DNA of 64,000 nt from contig OY744470.1 in NCBI GenBank assembly GCA_963556145.1, forward strand, positions 372,001 to 436,000, read 5' to 3'. Position numbers and translations under genes: made by a program. Below, in pieces: positions 23,401-32,248 of the stretch. How positions within the stretch are numbered: the first letter of the stretch is position 1; each line of letters opens with the position of its first letter. The DNA comes from Hygrocybe punicea. Its lineage: Eukaryota > Basidiomycota > Agaricomycetes > Agaricales > Hygrophoraceae. The notes under the pieces were generated by a model, which was not told the DNA's origin, made no database searches, and saw nothing but the letters and a program-made list of their open reading frames with translations.

Positions 23401-24105
23401 CGGTACGGTGGGAATGTGGATCGGCGGGAAGTAGTCCGTATTGAACTGGCCTTTCTCGGATTCGTTCCAGGCGAAGGCGGCTTCTTGCGTTTTGATGATA
23501 TGGTGGCCGAGTTTTTCTTCCTCAGGCCAAAGGAATCCATCCGGGTTCATCGGCATCGCGTCGTGTCGTTCCTGGGTATAGCGGGTGCCGGGTGTAAAGT
23601 CGGGCGGGTGAGTCGGGAGCGTGGGTAAATCGGCTAGCGGGTCGCCGGTGATCTCGCGTATGATGCGGTATTCGTCGGGGAGAGTGGTAGAAATTGGGCG
23701 GATACGATCGGCTACCTTCTTATACTTTTTCTTGGTAACGACTCCTTTTAGGTCCCTGGTAGGGGGGGTGGTATACGAGATATAAGTAGCGTGTTCAGTA
23801 GAGGCTTTGTTACAAATATTCGAAGAGGAAATATGTGACGCAGGAGCGGAGACGGAACAAGACGAAGGAAGGGTATCGGTAGTACGTAGCTGATTTTGTA
23901 CATCGGTCAACAATGAAATGTACTGGGCGGCAGTCTGGGGCTGAGACGAAGAGAAATCTAAATCGATAGAAAAACATAAGTCCTCTTCTAGGGGAAACGG
24001 CAAAAGGGAAGCATAGTTCGTGGTATAGGTGTGGTCGCTTTCGAGTGGCGGCTTCTCATCTCCCGGTGCGTCCTTTCCGAGAGGTATCTCCGGGTCCTCG
24101 ACTTC
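20455..24105 (-). CDS. Gypsy Pol: reverse transcriptase, RNase H, integrase
   Basis: About 1,200 codons, in the -1 frame relative to gag and open upstream through the gag stop. It has no convenient ATG near its 5-prime end, so it is probably made as a Gag-Pol fusion. Domains in order: RT with a catalytic Asp in FDLFVSFDQR and the YMDD box; RNase H with Asp in LAVDSSVLG, Glu in KLELYG and Asp in VEVDAKY; integrase zinc domain (HDSLGH then CHQC); DDE core with VDTMF, IVTDNGKPF and the Glu in GPVERRH; and a C-terminal GPY/F-type module (RYFGPMVVV). I see no stop or frameshift. No chromodomain is evident. It copies element RNA into cDNA and integrates it. Confidence 0.95.
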   Translation of the reverse strand, partial: EVEDPEIPLGKDAPGDEKPPLESDHTYTTNYASLLPFPLEEDLCFSIDLDFSSSQPQTAAQYISLLTDVQNQLRTTDTLPSSCSVSAPASHISSSNICNKASTEHATYISYTTPPTRDLKGVVTKKKYKKVADRIRPISTTLPDEYRIIREITGDPLADLPTLPTHPPDFTPGTRYTQERHDAMPMNPDGFLWPEEEKLGHHIIKTQEAAFAWNESEKGQFNTDYFPPIHIPTVPHDPWVHRNIPIPPGILNEVIGIIKDKINAGTYEPSNSSYRSRWFCVLKKDGKSLRIVHDLQPLNAVTIRDPAVPPMTEHLAEAFGGHSCYASFDLFVSFDQRLVHPSSRDYMTFQSPLGTLRLTRIAMGYTNSPQILHGDSTYILRDEIPHLAVPYMDDIPVKGPPTRYEQPDGTYETIPENPAIRRFIWEHFQGVNRVIQRFRYVGGTFNGKKLELCRPSVIVVGHRCTYEGRVADDSKVQKIRDWPLPTNLTEVRAFLGICGVLRIFIKDFSLHSRPLVRLTRKGIPFEFGEEEETAVDYLKNAVITSPALRAIDYTREWEVILAVDSSVLGVGFVLMQIRADGKRYPNRFGSISWNEREARYSQSKLELYGLFRALRAYRIFIIGVRNLTVEVDAKYIKGMLNNPDIQPNATINRWIAGVLLFDFRLVHVPASAHGAPDGLSRRPRAAEDPEEINDSDDWLDHSYGFFMEVVNYRPVPIPSKPIAVCGRCRATADRLQKLPAVLVYTNQEAVSDIPRSDKARAADVRLALVETWLRDLTRPANFTDEEYRLFLRYALEFFVTDNKLWRKDRHGKHKLVIPPDRRLQLLKDAHDSLGHKGIFSVRARLLDRFWWPHLDHDVKWYVQSCHQCQVRQMRYHHIPPTVATPASLFRKAYVDTMFMPRSGGYRYIVQARCSLSAYPEFRMLRRETGSTIGTFLFEDILCRWGALEEIVTDNGKPFVEALDYLASRYGIRHIRISPYNSQANGPVERRHLDVREAIMKSCDGDEKKWHTVTHSVFWAERVTTHKSLGYSSYYIAHGVEPLFPFDFAEATYMVPTQDTMSTTDLIVIRARQLRKREADLDRVKEKLTKSRLASARQFEQKYANTIKVYDFEPGNLVLVRNSRIEMSLDRKAKPRYFGPMVVVRKTEGGSYILAELDGAVSKSRFAAFRVVPYHARSKISIPLDDFLQYPDADDTDSNDLDDPTYPPSIDSSPDDD

Positions 24106-26360
24106 TAAAAATCCGGCTTTCCGGTGTCGGACCGCTCTCGTCGGTTCTTTTGGTTGTGCTCGATGGTGGGCAAGGTGACGACGGCGCCGGTGTTTGGATC
24201 CGTGATCGTGACCTGTTGTTCTCCGTTTTTATAATCCTTCGTAAGAGCCTCGGAAAGCGTGAAGAACGGGCGGCCGATGAGGATCTCGTAGGGGGCGTCG
24301 TCGACGACTTGGACTTGGAGGAAAAGATCGACGTCGCCGAAGGTGAATTTTAGGTTGGCGATCCGGCCGAGGGTGTCGTTGTCGCTTTTATTTGCCGACT
24401 GCATCCGCATCTTCATATTTTGGAGACCGTAACCGAGTTTCTCCCAAATATCGCGCCGCATGCCGATGATCATGGAACCGTTGTCGAGGACGCACTCGAA
24501 TACGAATTTGCCGTTGATGAGCGGGTAGACCGCACGGAGAGGGACTGAGTCGCGGCCGACGACGAGCGGGACGTTTTCCTGACAGTGTTGACAGGCGCGA
24601 GTGGGGATTTCGGGTGCGTGAAAATGGAAGACCTCGACGTTGTTACTCTCGGCGGTGACCTTTTTCGACGTAGTGAGGTCCTTCATGTGACGGCGGGCGT
24701 CGGACGACATGGCTAAAAGTTCTCGCTGCGAAATGCAGACTTGAGAATCGAGCGCGCGGTCGATGACGGACTTGGCGATACCGGGATCTTCGATGGGGGC
24801 TTGGTAGCGGTATTGGGGGTGCGATGCGGGAAGGTTCTGGGGAGTGCGCGGTACAAGGGCGGTCGGCTCGGTCGGCCGCGTGTTCGAAGGGGGGACTATG
24901 GTGATCGGCTGCTCGTTGATAGGTCTGGTCGTTTTCTCGGCGGGTTTCGCGGCGGGGACAGACGTGGAAGTGGTGGGCAGATTGGGAAACGTTTCTCTAG
25001 ACTTGCCTTTCGCCTTTGATGGGATCTCTACACCGTCGAATCTAACCCGTTTACGAAGCCGCTGCACTTCGGCTTCCAGAACCTTAATTTGTTCGTTGTC
25101 GTCGTCGATGTCGGACGTCGTGGACTGAAAGATGTCGGCGTACTCGGTGGTGACCTCTGGTTCGTAGGTGGGTACTTCGACGGCGGAGACGAAGTTAGCT
25201 TTGACGTGAGGCGGCGGGTCGCGTTGGAACGGTTCTGTGGGGTTGCGGGCAGGGGGAGCGCGGTTGCCGGGGTTCTGTGCGTGCCACGCGTCGAAGCGTT
25301 CCCTCATATTTTTGCCGACGATAGCCTTTGGAAGATACATTCCGTTAGGCAACACGATGCGGCCGTGCTCGTTCTTGCGGCATATCCCGTCTCGAGTGTA
25401 CTGCTCGCAAATAGGACAATCGCGTATACGATGGAACGGGTCGTCGCAAAAGAGGCAGTTGAAATTGGTGAAACCCTGTCCCGCGGTGGTCGGCTCAGCC
25501 CTATTTGCACACGGCTTTGGGGGGTTGTTGCGTTCGGTGAGGGCTTGCGTGAGGACGGCGAGTTGTTGCGAAACGAGACGAAATAGGTCGGATACGTTAG
25601 GTTCGACCGGTTCCGCTTTAGGAATGACCGGGTCATAGCGAGCGGGTGGCGGGTAGCGGGTGGCGGGTTCCATTGGAGTCGAGTACCGGATGGCGGCAGG
25701 CGACGTTGACGAGAGACGAGAGACGGTGGACGGTTCGGCCGCGGTTCCGGCCAGCAAGAAGTGGGCGCAATTGTGGAAGTCTTGGAAGTCGTAAGGGTCG
25801 CTATGGAAATGGTTCGGCTTTTGGTACTGCAGACGGGTTTTGATGTCCTTTTTAAGCTCGACATGGAAGCCGTTCTCGTACGCGATGTTGCGTTCTCGGG
25901 GAGAGATTCGACCCTTGTCTAAGAGGAATCCCGAGATCCGGATGAACTCGCGGTAATATTCGCCAAGTTCGGCGCGGGTACGGATACCGTAAGCGGTTTG
26001 GGTGTGCGTAAGACGGTCGAGATCCGCCATAGTGTACCGGTGATCGTCTTCCGTACCCGGGTATAGCACGAGTACGCTCTTTTTGAATGCGGCATAATCG
26101 ACGCCGGTCGCGCTAGGTAAACTTGCCCAAAGCTCGTAGTCGCTAAGCGACGCGTAGCGCAGACTATGCTTGATGCGTCCTGCGTCGTCGAGAGCGGCAT
26201 CGGCAGCAAGTATCTCGACTTCTTCGAAGAAGCGGTTTAAATTGAGCGGGTTCCCGTCGAAGGTCGGGGCCGTGGAGTGACCGCGAGCGGGCATTTGTCG
26301 TGGAGTAACATGGGGAGCGGTAACGTGGGGAGCGGTCGAAGATCCAGAGGTCGAAGTCAT
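24105..26360 (-). CDS. Gypsy Gag with zinc knuckle and aspartic protease
   Basis: 751 aa starting at the ATG at 26360. The N-terminal third is a helical Gag capsid-like region (FDGNPLNLNRFFEEVE; later DDHRYTMADLDRL). A CCHC knuckle follows, CLFCDDPFHRIRDC, with spacing C-x2-C-x4-H-x4-C. The C-terminal part is a retropepsin with the active-site motif CVLDNGSMI and the flap-distal EILIGRPFF. The frame ends at TAG 24105-24107, where a run of five T precedes the stop and the pol frame overlaps in -1. It packages element RNA and processes the polyprotein. Fusion of protease to Gag rather than Pol is notable but not unique. Confidence 0.93.
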   Translation of the reverse strand: MTSTSGSSTAPHVTAPHVTPRQMPARGHSTAPTFDGNPLNLNRFFEEVEILAADAALDDAGRIKHSLRYASLSDYELWASLPSATGVDYAAFKKSVLVLYPGTEDDHRYTMADLDRLTHTQTAYGIRTRAELGEYYREFIRISGFLLDKGRISPRERNIAYENGFHVELKKDIKTRLQYQKPNHFHSDPYDFQDFHNCAHFLLAGTAAEPSTVSRLSSTSPAAIRYSTPMEPATRYPPPARYDPVIPKAEPVEPNVSDLFRLVSQQLAVLTQALTERNNPPKPCANRAEPTTAGQGFTNFNCLFCDDPFHRIRDCPICEQYTRDGICRKNEHGRIVLPNGMYLPKAIVGKNMRERFDAWHAQNPGNRAPPARNPTEPFQRDPPPHVKANFVSAVEVPTYEPEVTTEYADIFQSTTSDIDDDNEQIKVLEAEVQRLRKRVRFDGVEIPSKAKGKSRETFPNLPTTSTSVPAAKPAEKTTRPINEQPITIVPPSNTRPTEPTALVPRTPQNLPASHPQYRYQAPIEDPGIAKSVIDRALDSQVCISQRELLAMSSDARRHMKDLTTSKKVTAESNNVEVFHFHAPEIPTRACQHCQENVPLVVGRDSVPLRAVYPLINGKFVFECVLDNGSMIIGMRRDIWEKLGYGLQNMKMRMQSANKSDNDTLGRIANLKFTFGDVDLFLQVQVVDDAPYEILIGRPFFTLSEALTKDYKNGEQQVTITDPNTGAVVTLPTIEHNQKNRRERSDTGKPDF

Positions 26361-26906
26361 TGTGGGTGGAAGAAGCTGAAATGTCGATGAAGCGGTTGTC
26401 GGGTGTACGATGAGCGGGTCGGGTAACGTGGGCGATGACGGCGTGGACGAAGACGAAGACGGGGACGATGTCGATGACGGAGTTTTCGATGTCGAGAGCG
26501 AAGACGGAGACGATGACGATGACGGAGTTTTCGATGTCGAGAGCGAAGACGTGGACGGGGGTTCTAACGAGGTCGAAGTCGGGGACGTAGGCGATGCGGG
26601 TGTCGAACTGAGATCGGATGAGTCGGGTGTAATGGTAATTATCGGTATATCGACCGATTCGAGACTGTCGGATGAAAGATATAGGGGGGTGTTTGATCCT
26701 GAGACGAGCGGGAGATTGTTATGTCGAGCGAGGTGGTCGGGTACTAGCTGGAAGAAGTCGTCGTCGATTGTCGGGTCGAAGGCGGCTAAAGAGAGTTCTT
26801 GTTGAAGAGTTCTTCGAGGAAGATCTCGAAGACGACGGTCAGAGGGAGGGATACGGGAAGAGGAAGCTATGGTGGTGCTAGACTATTCCTCGCGGTGGGC
26901 TCCAGA
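26361..26906 (-). other. Gypsy 5-prime leader with primer-binding site
   Basis: Internal sequence between the 5-prime LTR and the gag ATG. Reading on the minus strand from 26906, two bases after the LTR comes TGGAGCCCACCGCGAGG (26904-26888), a plausible tRNA-3-prime-end complement because it starts TGG. A 63-bp-like tandem duplication of GACGGAGTTTTCGATGTCG lies at about 26473-26560. The plus-strand open frames here are shadows. Confidence 0.7.
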
Positions 26907-27701
26907 TGTAAAGGCGAGGTCGGGGTGGCTGCGGAATAATGATCCTAAGCCTGAGGGGTCAGCGTAGAAGTGACTAGGAATAGTCTAACAAGCTTCAGTA
27001 AGATAATAGGATATAAAAAGTAAGAAGCCGCCGAGTAAACTACTGAGATCTATGGAGACCGATCGAAGCCGACGAGGCCGACGATGTCGGGTACGGCGGG
27101 TCGGGTGTCGGGTGACGAGTAACGTAGAGATAAAGGCGGTAGAACGACGGGGAGGGCGTCGAGGAATCCGACGAGCAATGTGTGCGATGGAATTTACTGA
27201 GAGACTTAATTCTCAGAGAGAGGAAATGGGGGAACTGGTTTCTTATTCTGAGACGGCGCTTGGGCACCGTTTTTATACTACAAATTTGTGTACCTAGATT
27301 CGGACGAGAGTCCTCGGCCGATGAGAGGAGACAAAGGAGAATAAAAATGGGGAAGTAGGAAGAGCGTTGCGAGGCGACGATGACAGGGAAAATGGGTGGA
27401 AGATATAAAAAACCGTAAAAGATGCAATATACTTTACTATATCCCCATAAGGGAGACGCTAGGCGTGAATAAGGCAAGTCCGATGTCGGGATCCCAGTCC
27501 GATGAGATCTATCTTCGATATTTGAAGTTCCGTGAGTTTAGGAGATAGACCGTCCAGGTACGTGAGCGGCCGTGCTAGTCGGTATGCATCGGGTTGCGTC
27601 GGGTTGCGTCGGGTTCGAACGTAGATTGCTAGAGACGTCGGGTTCGAGCGGATTCGCTAGATATCGATGTTACGGCCTCAGAGGGTCGAGGACCCTCTAC
27701 A
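26907..27701 (-). repeat. 5-prime LTR (795 bp)
   Basis: Apparent exact copy of 17895-18689, and the promoter-bearing LTR in element orientation. It is followed by ACGT at 27702. Confidence 0.95.
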
Positions 27702-27774
27702 ACGTGGTCGTTGGCTATTAAATCAGAAATTTAGCCGACATTTTCTTCTTTCTAACCACCATTCCCCACCATCA

Positions 27775-28035
27775 GACGACCTCTACCTTTCGGTAGAGGA
27801 CCAACAAACTCGAAAAGGTTTGTCGTCGTCGTGGGCCCCTCTCCCCATTGCCTCGCAATGGGATACAGAATCGGAAAGTTCTGTGAGAGGGGATTACTTG
27901 GTTGGTCCCATCTTCGGACGACCTCTACCTTCGGTAGAGGACAAACAAACTCGGAAAGGTTTGTCGTCGTCGTGGGCCCCTCTCCCCATTGCCTCGCAAT
28001 GGGCTGCAGAATCGGAAAGTTCTGTGAGAGGGGGG
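27775..28035. repeat. Second pair of three-way-junction repeat units
   Basis: Units at 27775-27893 and 27917-28035 match those at 15298-15563, including both paired modules. One module-1 loop reads TCGAAAAG instead of TCGGAAAG, and one module-2 joining base pair region is changed (CTGC for ATAC) while stems stay paired. The gypsy element inserted at the left edge of this repeat, 73 bases before the first unit. Confidence 0.8.
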
Positions 28036-28678
28036 GTTACCTGGGTTTGTTCCTAGCACAGCTACTTTAGTTGAGGTGGAGGGTTTCCTCTATATCCGAA
28101 ACGTGAACCTTTCCCGAAGGATGTTTTGGCCATGTTGTACATGAAGGTAAAGTTATTGCTATTGCTATCCTGTTATTGGCGATGTTACACCACCCAACTT
28201 CTTCCATTGAGTACTGGATTGAATCAAACGATACCGCTAAGTTGCAAAAATTGAACAAGACGCAACGTTGATTGTAAACGGCCTCGGTGTGACGAAGTAT
28301 ACAGCCTCCTGAGAATAATAACGGTGAGCTCGAAGGCTAACCATAGGAGCGAGTTTGGTCACTGAAGCTGTGTGCTAAGCACATATGTGGTATGGTGCCT
28401 GTCGAATATAGCTCCGGCTCCCTAACCACCGTGGTCGTGCTCGATCTTCCTGCATTCTGAGGTCATTGCGTTCACCTTCCTTGCAGCCTAATTATCGCAA
28501 CAACACTAAGCTTCCCAGTTGCATTGCAATTTGAACCACGGTTTTATTTCACACTTTTAACCCATCTTTCATCCTGGGAGCCATCTCCCTCAGCTTAGCT
28601 CGCTGTGTATGCACAGTCCAAAACTTATATATTACAACTTCTGAAAACATATAACACATAAAAATCAAATGGCTATGG
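28036..28678. other. No recognisable gene
   Basis: No convincing coding exon. It probably contains the 3-prime flank of the minus-strand gene that ends at 28679. Confidence 0.5.
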
Positions 28679-30461
28679 CTAGTCATCGAGGTCCATCTCA
28701 TCGGCATCAGACTCGTGCTTGTTTTGTGCAGAATGTTTCGTCTTTTCCTGGCTTTTCAACCTCAGGCGCTCCTTTTCTTTCGCCTTGTATTCATCACGGA
28801 TTCGGTCGACATGATGAAATATTAGTTGTTGCGAGGGTGTGAGAGGATACGGCGCAAAGAATGCCCTGGGCCAAGCTGGGCCCACTGGTGAGACGAAATC
28901 GATGTGCTTCGCCCGAAGCCATCCAGACTGCCACCCACAGGTATTGCACACCACCCGTGCGGCACTGTCCGCATCCTTGGTCTGCACAATGACGTCCCTG
29001 GGCCGGGGTTGGCAGGACTTCGCACACCAATTGAAATTCAAACCGAACGCACGCAAACCGGGAACAGTCACGCTGAGGGAAAATGATCCACTGTCCCTGC
29101 TGATCACCGCGATGGACGTGTGTTTGAGGCATGTGATGTCGCCAGCGAACGATCGACTAACTGCGGCTTTGATGTCGCGGGTCTGGTCGACCATCAGTTC
29201 TTGGATGAAGTGCATCACCGGTTGGGTTACAAAAGAAGGGATGGTGCTTGCACCACAGAAACCCAATATCACGTCAAAGACACCTCTAGAAGAGTTTCAA
29301 GACGGTTAGTTAACAGCATCTAAGATAAACTAACTCCTACCTTTCTACAAGTCTCTGAACAACGCTCAAGTGCCCCGGGACAGTCATGGCGGGCCCGCAT
29401 GTCAACAAAACCAATGCCTTGAAGCACGTCTGGTTCGATGTGAGGATTTTGAGTAATTCTGGACCCAAATATTCCGTCACAATCTGGTGATTAGTTAGTA
29501 GTGATAACAGAAAGCGTTAGAAGCCGTCACACTTCGTCAACAGCACACATGGTGCCAGTGCCTCCAACTGCGTGCTGAAGGTTCCCAGTTGCGGCCTCCG
29601 AGTGGGTATCGATCACGAGAAGAAAGTTGTTCGGACCCTGACAGGCGGTCAGGAAGTTCGTAACGGGTGGTGATGTTTTTTTCGGGTTCGCGGCCTTGGC
29701 CTTCATGGTCAACTTCGTGACATGACACTGGTATACCGGTAAAAAGACTTGGCTAAGTTAAGCGGTTGGACAGTTACTTACATTATATGGCGAGTTTTGG
29801 AACTCTTCCTGCAGCATGAGCTCCAGGATGTGCTGAAACGAAGGTATCGGGCTGATATTGCAAAGTGTCATGGTGACGGCTGCCAGCGGAACGAGACGCT
29901 TGTGGTAACAGTTGCTTGAGAATCCAACTACAAAGTACTATAGATAGGTTGATTTGTGAGCCACGCGAGGTGAAGTCTACCTAATACTCACATCCATTTT
30001 ATTCCTCCTGACAGTTAAACACGACGGGCAGATAAAAGCCTTCTTCTCGTTCACCGTGGAACCCAGGATGCAACCAGTTTGCTGGTTTCCTTTCGATACG
30101 CACACACCGTCTCCACAGACGGTGCAGTATTTCAGCTGTCCGTAGTCGCGGCACATGCTGCAGTACTGATGCTGGTCATAATAGATCGATGTCAGTTGAC
30201 GTAACGCCTAGCCTTGGTAACCCGTACCTCGTGTGGACCGTACCGAGGTCCTTCAATTAGAAGTTGCGGCTCACTCGCAACTTCCTCTACAACTTGAGTA
30301 GTCAAGGGGCCATCATCAGCTGGGATCACTGGACCGACCGTTCCTACAGCACTTAGACCGTGGAGTTTACTCAAAGCAGTCAGCTTAACCTGGAGGGCGT
30401 TGAGCTGGGCTTTGGAGCTGCCTCCTTTGGACTTCTTCGCGTTTTGTTGAGTCCTTGCCAT
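28679..30461 (-). CDS. Zinc-finger protein with caspase/CHAT-like His-Cys core
   Basis: A minus-strand multi-exon gene. The ATG at 30461 (MARTQQNAKKS) is chosen over one at 30626, whose frame reads a 15-bp repeat. Exon 1 ends at 30228 and exon 2 starts at 30171, in phase. Exon 2 encodes a Cys-rich finger (CSMCRDYG, CTVCGDG, CPSCL). The next exons read FSSNCYHKRL, then NNFLLVIDTHSEA (His at 29604), then KALVLLTCGPAM (Cys at 29399), then DVILGFCGAST, and end in a charged DADEMDLDD tail at 28679. Strand-His and strand-Cys followed by a VILGF strand is the layout of caspase-fold peptidases such as CHAT; assignment to that clan is my inference. Most introns are 50-60 bp with GT/AG ends. It lies downstream of and co-oriented with the TET/JBP gene. 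Confidence 0.6.
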
Positions 30462-30483
30462 CGAGATAATAGGTTGAGACGTC

Positions 30484-30558
30484 TGAGTGCGAAATCTCTG
30501 AGTACGAAATCTCTGAGTGCGAAATCTCTGAGTACGAAATCTCTGAGTGCGAAATCTC
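30484..30558. repeat. 15-bp tandem repeat, five copies
   Basis: GAGTGCGAAATCTCT alternates with GAGTACGAAATCTCT, just upstream of the minus-strand start at 30461. It is a possible promoter or 5-prime UTR feature of that gene. Confidence 0.9.
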
Positions 30559-30744
30559 CGATAATGGTTAGTATTAGTAAGCGCTAGGTTCGAAGGGACA
30601 CAGCAGTTTTTGCAGAGTTGAGCCAAATAAACCAGCTAAATTGATGGCGAGGGTTTTATCTGTACAAGACGGCACTACACTATGTAATCGGAGTAAGACA
30701 TGTATTGAGGTGGATATTAATGTTGCTTGGATGAAAACTCCCTT

Positions 30745-32035
30745 CTACTCTCCCTTTTGCCTGCATGCAAACCCCTGGCTGAGCATGGGTTGGTAGTGGC
30801 TGATATGTGGGTATGTGGGCCGGTGAGTATCGTATCGCTCGTGGACATCATCCCTCATGAAGTATGCCACGCAAATTCTCTCCCCCCTCGTCCACCTTTG
30901 GACCCTGTGAGACAGAAGTCTTCCAGCAATCAGAACCACCGTTCCTGGATCGTATTTAAGCCTAAGCCCAACATCTGGGACATCCAAGAAGGCACCACTA
31001 TGTGTTCCGGCAGATACCAGGGCGTCAAAACATGTGGGCCCTCCACCAGGATCTCGGTGTCGTTTGGTTTCCCGATTGACAATGACGGCCATTGCGGAGT
31101 ATGAGGATGTCCAATGTGAAATATGAGGGTGTTTCGCCTGATCCTGGATTCGGTTCATCGCCTGCATGCCTGCACGTCGCAATTGAGGTGTCGTGACGGC
31201 CAATATGGCTTCTAGCAGTTGGTTAAGAGACTTCATCTTTTGCAAGAATGGTAAAATGGTAGGGTCGATGATGGTTAGGGATGGGTTGCTCTGGTGTTGG
31301 AGGGTCTGCATGAAAAATGCTTCGTTTTAGCCCTTAGTAAGCTCGTAACCTTGGTGTTGACTTTACTGAGTGTGCTTGAGCAAACCACTCGGGTGACATA
31401 TCCACCACCCCTGTTTGGAATTCAGCATTGACGAGAGGCGGGTGAAACGCTGAGGTCCTCCAGGCAATTTTGGCAGTGTGGCCTTGTTGTTGTTGCCGTG
31501 ATAATTTGGCCTGGATGTTTGCCATGGCTTTGGTTAATAGTGGTGAGAGAATCTTAATGGCTTCATGGATCTCGGTCTGTGCTGTGGTCAGAGCGGCCTG
31601 AGCACGTTGGTTGAACTCACCTTGAGTTGATCACCCAAAATGTCTGGCAGATACCAGAGGAGAATCCGACCGTATTTGTCCGTGAGGACAGCAGGCGAGT
31701 CTACTTCACCCAACGCTTCTTGTTGATAGAAAGCATTCAGATTTCGGTCCATCGACATCTCATCCCCAGCTTCATTGACTACACCCATCTTGACTTTATC
31801 CGCCCACCTGTCAACATCAAACTGGATGCTAACTAACCGCCCACATGAATGTTATTAATAAGCACACGCCTGGTTGTTGGCCACTCACTGTTGTTGAGCA
31901 GGGCCTGTGCAACAATATTGGTGACCTTGTTGTATTGTTGTTCTGTATTCATTGCGTTGGGCAATCTGAGTGACTGGTGGACTAGTTTCTGTCTGGGGTG
32001 GAATTCAAAGCCTAAGCATGTCTGTAGGGTTTTTT
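30745..32035 (-). CDS. TET/JBP-type 2OG-Fe(II) dioxygenase
   Basis: Exons on the minus strand: one reading CLGFEFHPRQKL (about 32035-31908), one with KYGRILLWYLPDIL (about 31840-31621), one with VVDMSPEWFAQAH (about 31575-31360), and a last one 31309-30745. The last exon holds the double-stranded beta-helix: NRETKRHRD (His 31059 and Asp, iron ligands), then GAFLDVPDVGLRL, then the distal His in LLSHRV (30909) and the 2-oxoglutarate Arg in RGERICV. This matches the fungal TET/JBP family, known to oxidise 5-methylcytosine or related bases in DNA. Introns have GT/AG ends. The 5-prime end is uncertain: an exon further upstream near 32100 does not join cleanly. Such genes are expanded in mushrooms and linked to KDZ transposons; no KDZ transposase is seen here. 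Confidence 0.8.
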
Positions 32036-32248
32036 AGATGAGGTTAGTTGTATACCTCAACCTGATCCTCTCCACATCAGAGGATTTAGGTGGTGTCACG
32101 CCTGGTTGGTCATAAAAGCTTGTGGCATCCGACAACACCTGTGACAGCATGGCGGTCATAAGCGTCTCTGTGGGATCTGTGGCCATGATGAGGGTAAAAG
32201 ATAAGGTTACAAGTATTATGTAACCTTGGATTTAGCCTCCGACGAGCT

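Larger units (their letters stand above)
17895..27701 (-). mobile_element. Complete Ty3/gypsy LTR retrotransposon, 9.8 kb
   Basis: The element runs on the minus strand: 5-prime LTR 26907-27701, leader, gag-protease 26360-24105, pol 24105-20455, an antisense gene 18861-20248, and 3-prime LTR 17895-18689. The LTRs start TG and end CA in both orientations and I see no difference between them, so insertion is recent. Target duplication is ACGT (17891-17894 and 27702-27705). Removing the element restores AGTCACGTGGTCGTTGG, which also exists uninterrupted at about 15223, supporting a 4-bp duplication. All catalytic motifs are present, so it may be active. Gene order (RT, RNase H, integrase) places it in Ty3/gypsy (Metaviridae). 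Confidence 0.96.

Noticed and set aside
24741..26881. Plus-strand frames opposite gag and in the leader
   Set aside because: Shadows of the gag-protease gene and of the leader tandem repeat.
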